Origin: Bradyrhizobium sp.
GTDB taxonomy: Bacteria > Pseudomonadota > Alphaproteobacteria > Rhizobiales > Xanthobacteraceae
DNA: 64,000 nucleotides
Assembly (NCBI RefSeq): GCF_027451485.1
Contig: NZ_DAIDJE010000062.1
Coordinates: 22,774 to 86,773, forward strand
Direction: 5' to 3'
In this document: positions 62,303 through 64,000 of the stretch, one piece after another
Layout of the letters: every line of letters begins with the position of its first letter
Numbering within the stretch: position 1 is the first letter of the stretch
Notes under the pieces: model-generated
Database searches by the model: none
What the model was told of the DNA's origin: nothing
Seen by the model: only the letters and a program-made list of their open reading frames with translations
Made by a program: the position numbers and the translations under genes

Positions 62303-63406
62303 ATGGAAAAGATCGAGTGCGTCGTCATCGGAGCGGGAGTGATCGGTCTTGCGATAGCAAGACGGCTCGCCCAAAGCGGCCGCGAGGTGATCGTGCTGGA
62401 GACCGCCGAAGCAATCGGCACCGTCACGTCTTCCCGCAACAGCGAGGTGATTCACGCCGGCATTTACTACCGATCGGGCAGCTTGATGGCGAGGATGTGT
62501 GTTGCCGGCAAGCAGGCGCTCTACCGGTACTGCCGTGATCAAGGCATTCCCCATCGCAATTGCGGAAAGCTGATCGTTGCGACGACGTCGAAGGAAACCG
62601 AAAAGCTGGCCTCGATCAGGGCCCATGCGGAGGCCAACGGCGTTCTTGATATGCAAACGCTTGGTCGCGACGCCGCGCGAGACCTGGAGCCGGCGCTTCA
62701 CTGCGAGGCGGCCCTGCTGTCGCCGTCCACCGGCATCATCGACAGCCACGCCTACATGCTGGCGCTACGCGGCAACGCCGAAGACGCCGGCACGGCCTTT
62801 GCGTTTCATACGCCACTCGTTGGCGCACGCGCACGCCGCGGCCGCATCGAGATCGACGCCGGCGGCGAGGCGCCGATGTCGCTCGAGTGCCGGCTTCTGG
62901 TCAATGCCGCGGGGCTGGACGCGACCTCCGTTGCGCGCAGCATTGATGGCATGCCGGTCGAAAAGATTCCGCCGTCCTATCTTGCGAAAGGCAACTACTT
63001 CAGTTGCTCGGCGCGCGCACCGTTTTCGCGTCTGATCTATCCCGTGCCCGAACCCGGCGGCCTCGGCGTGCATCTCACGCTCGATATGGCGGGACAGGCG
63101 CGTTTCGGCCCCGACGTGGAATGGGTGGATCACATCGACTACGCCGTCGATGGCGCGCGCGCGGAGCGATTTTATCCGGCGATCCGCCGTTACTGGCCGG
63201 CGCTGCCGGATGGCGCGCTGATGCCGAGCTATTCGGGAATGCGGCCCAAGATCGTGCCGCCGGCGGTCGCGGTGCAGGACTTCCTGATCCAGGGGCCGAA
63301 AGACCACGGCGTCGAAGGGTTGATCAACCTGTTCGGTATTGAATCGCCTGGCCTAACATCATCGCTGGCAATCGCCGACTATACCGCCGGGTTGGTGGAA
63401 GCTTAG
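62303..63406 (+). CDS. L-2-hydroxyglutarate-oxidase-like FAD enzyme
   Basis: 367 residues. FAD motif [20 protein letters not shown], then [20 protein letters not shown], which is the signature of the LhgO/L2HGDH family, [14 protein letters not shown] and a C-terminal [20 protein letters not shown]. These enzymes oxidise L-2-hydroxyglutarate to 2-oxoglutarate and pass electrons to the quinone pool. The start at 62303 is the conserved Met; upstream Met at 62270 is less likely. It is the second FAD hydroxyacid-type oxidase within 4 kb. Confidence 0.88.
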   Translation: MEKIECVVIGAGVIGLAIARRLAQSGREVIVLETAEAIGTVTSSRNSEVIHAGIYYRSGSLMARMCVAGKQALYRYCRDQGIPHRNCGKLIVATTSKETEKLASIRAHAEANGVLDMQTLGRDAARDLEPALHCEAALLSPSTGIIDSHAYMLALRGNAEDAGTAFAFHTPLVGARARRGRIEIDAGGEAPMSLECRLLVNAAGLDATSVARSIDGMPVEKIPPSYLAKGNYFSCSARAPFSRLIYPVPEPGGLGVHLTLDMAGQARFGPDVEWVDHIDYAVDGARAERFYPAIRRYWPALPDGALMPSYSGMRPKIVPPAVAVQDFLIQGPKDHGVEGLINLFGIESPGLTSSLAIADYTAGLVEA

Positions 63407-63513
63407 CGGCTTGGCTGTCGAAAGCGCAGACACTCCGCTTTGCCGGTCGGCGCTCAACGCACCGGCCGGGTTGCGCATATCAAAGCAGGCGTTTGATCTT
63501 TGACTGATGCCTT

Positions 63514-63699
63514 CTAATGCAACGTGGCGCTGGCGTTATGCTTCAAGCGTTCGATTTCGTCCTTGACCATCAGCTTCCGGCGCTTGAGTTCGACAATCTG
63601 CAAGTCGTCTGTTGAAAGGTGAAGAAGAGCTTCGTGCAATTCGTTTTCGAGAACCTTGTGTTTCCGTTCCAGTTCAACGAGATGCGCGAGAATCGCCAT
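63514..63699 (-). CDS. YdcH/DUF465 family small protein
   Basis: 61 residues: AHLVELERKHKVLENELHEA, LLHLSTDDLQIVELKRRKLM, VKDEIERLKHNAS. L...H..L+..+.........D...+..LKK+KL.LKDEI..L is the DUF465 pattern. It is a small helical hairpin protein of unknown function. GGAGG precedes the ATG on the minus strand. Confidence 0.92.
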   Translation of the reverse strand: MAILAHLVELERKHKVLENELHEALLHLSTDDLQIVELKRRKLMVKDEIERLKHNASATLH

Positions 63700-64000
63700 T
63701 CGAAACCTCCTCGGTTGGGTTAAGACCTCAGATTCGATCCGGACTTCGAAGCTTACACCAAGGCGCGAATCTGTCGATGGTCTTGAAAAACGCCTTCCTC
63801 ATTTTTCCCAGGGATCCGTAACGAATCGTGAGCCGGACCTCACTCCCGTTAATCTTTCCGGCCGGTTCCATTCGCGCCGGAAAGCCGCACGAAGCCCAAG
63901 GCGGTACGCGGCTCCCGCCAGTACGCGCGTTTTCCCGCCGATGCGGCTCTCGAACTTGCTTGCGGAGCGGCCAGCCAGGGAGGATATTCCTGCTTCGGCT
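63700..64000. other. Terminal 300 bp without a recognised gene
   Basis: Holds the promoter of the DUF465 gene on the minus strand. No complete frame with plausible start and composition was seen; a gene beyond the window edge could begin here. Confidence 0.4.

Overview
The window looks like chromosomal DNA of a Rhizobiales bacterium, most likely Bradyrhizobium or a close relative. The base composition is GC-rich. The run carB - greA - doxX - lrp - trxB - lysR, the many small rhizobial orphan proteins, the two phasins, the PdhS-like cell-cycle kinase, the dispersed extragenic palindromes and a tRNA-His without an encoded G-1 all fit this. No species assignment was possible without a database search.

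Layout. 1-7.3 kb: housekeeping genes (3' part of carB, greA, doxX-like, lrp/asnC on the minus strand, trxB, a LysR regulator). 7.3-14.2 kb: a gene-poor stretch with three terminator-like hairpins, a DapA-family aldolase, a copper module (copA-type ATPase and csoR sharing a divergent promoter with a clear CsoR operator), two tandem small membrane proteins, an orphan ParA-type ATPase and two small secreted proteins.

14.3-30.8 kb: a 16.5-kb integrated element bounded by a 45-bp direct repeat of the 3' half of tRNA-His. Nearly all its genes point the same way: tyrosine integrase, an AlpA-like regulator, primase/VapE replicase, an iteron-rich origin-like region, serine recombinase, a string of tiny genes, a small-terminase candidate, TerL, an HK97-gp10-like protein, a GcrA-like HTH protein and a CxxC/EH/CxxCN (HNH-like) protein. 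There is no portal, capsid or tail gene and no conjugation gene. The layout resembles phage-inducible satellites more than a prophage or ICE. Repeats seen at its ends and in front of int and the AlpA-like gene suggest its recombination and control sites.

30.9-35.7 kb: two phasins and a large PAS histidine kinase. 35.9-41.9 kb: a catabolic cluster (alpha/beta-hydrolase fold protein that lacks the nucleophile serine, GntR regulator, aldehyde dehydrogenase, MFS transporter, two-subunit CoA transferase). 42.4-50.8 kb: AsmA-like protein, TAXI-type binding protein and many small conserved or hypothetical proteins.

51.5-59.3 kb: two convergent ABC transport operons that are each incomplete. The plus-strand one has a binding protein and two permeases but no ATPase. 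The minus-strand one has an ATPase and two permeases but no binding protein, and starts with a GlpD-like oxidase whose substrate-binding motifs are altered. 59.3-64 kb: a PAS-GGDEF-EAL protein, an L-2-hydroxyglutarate-oxidase-like enzyme and a YdcH-family small protein.
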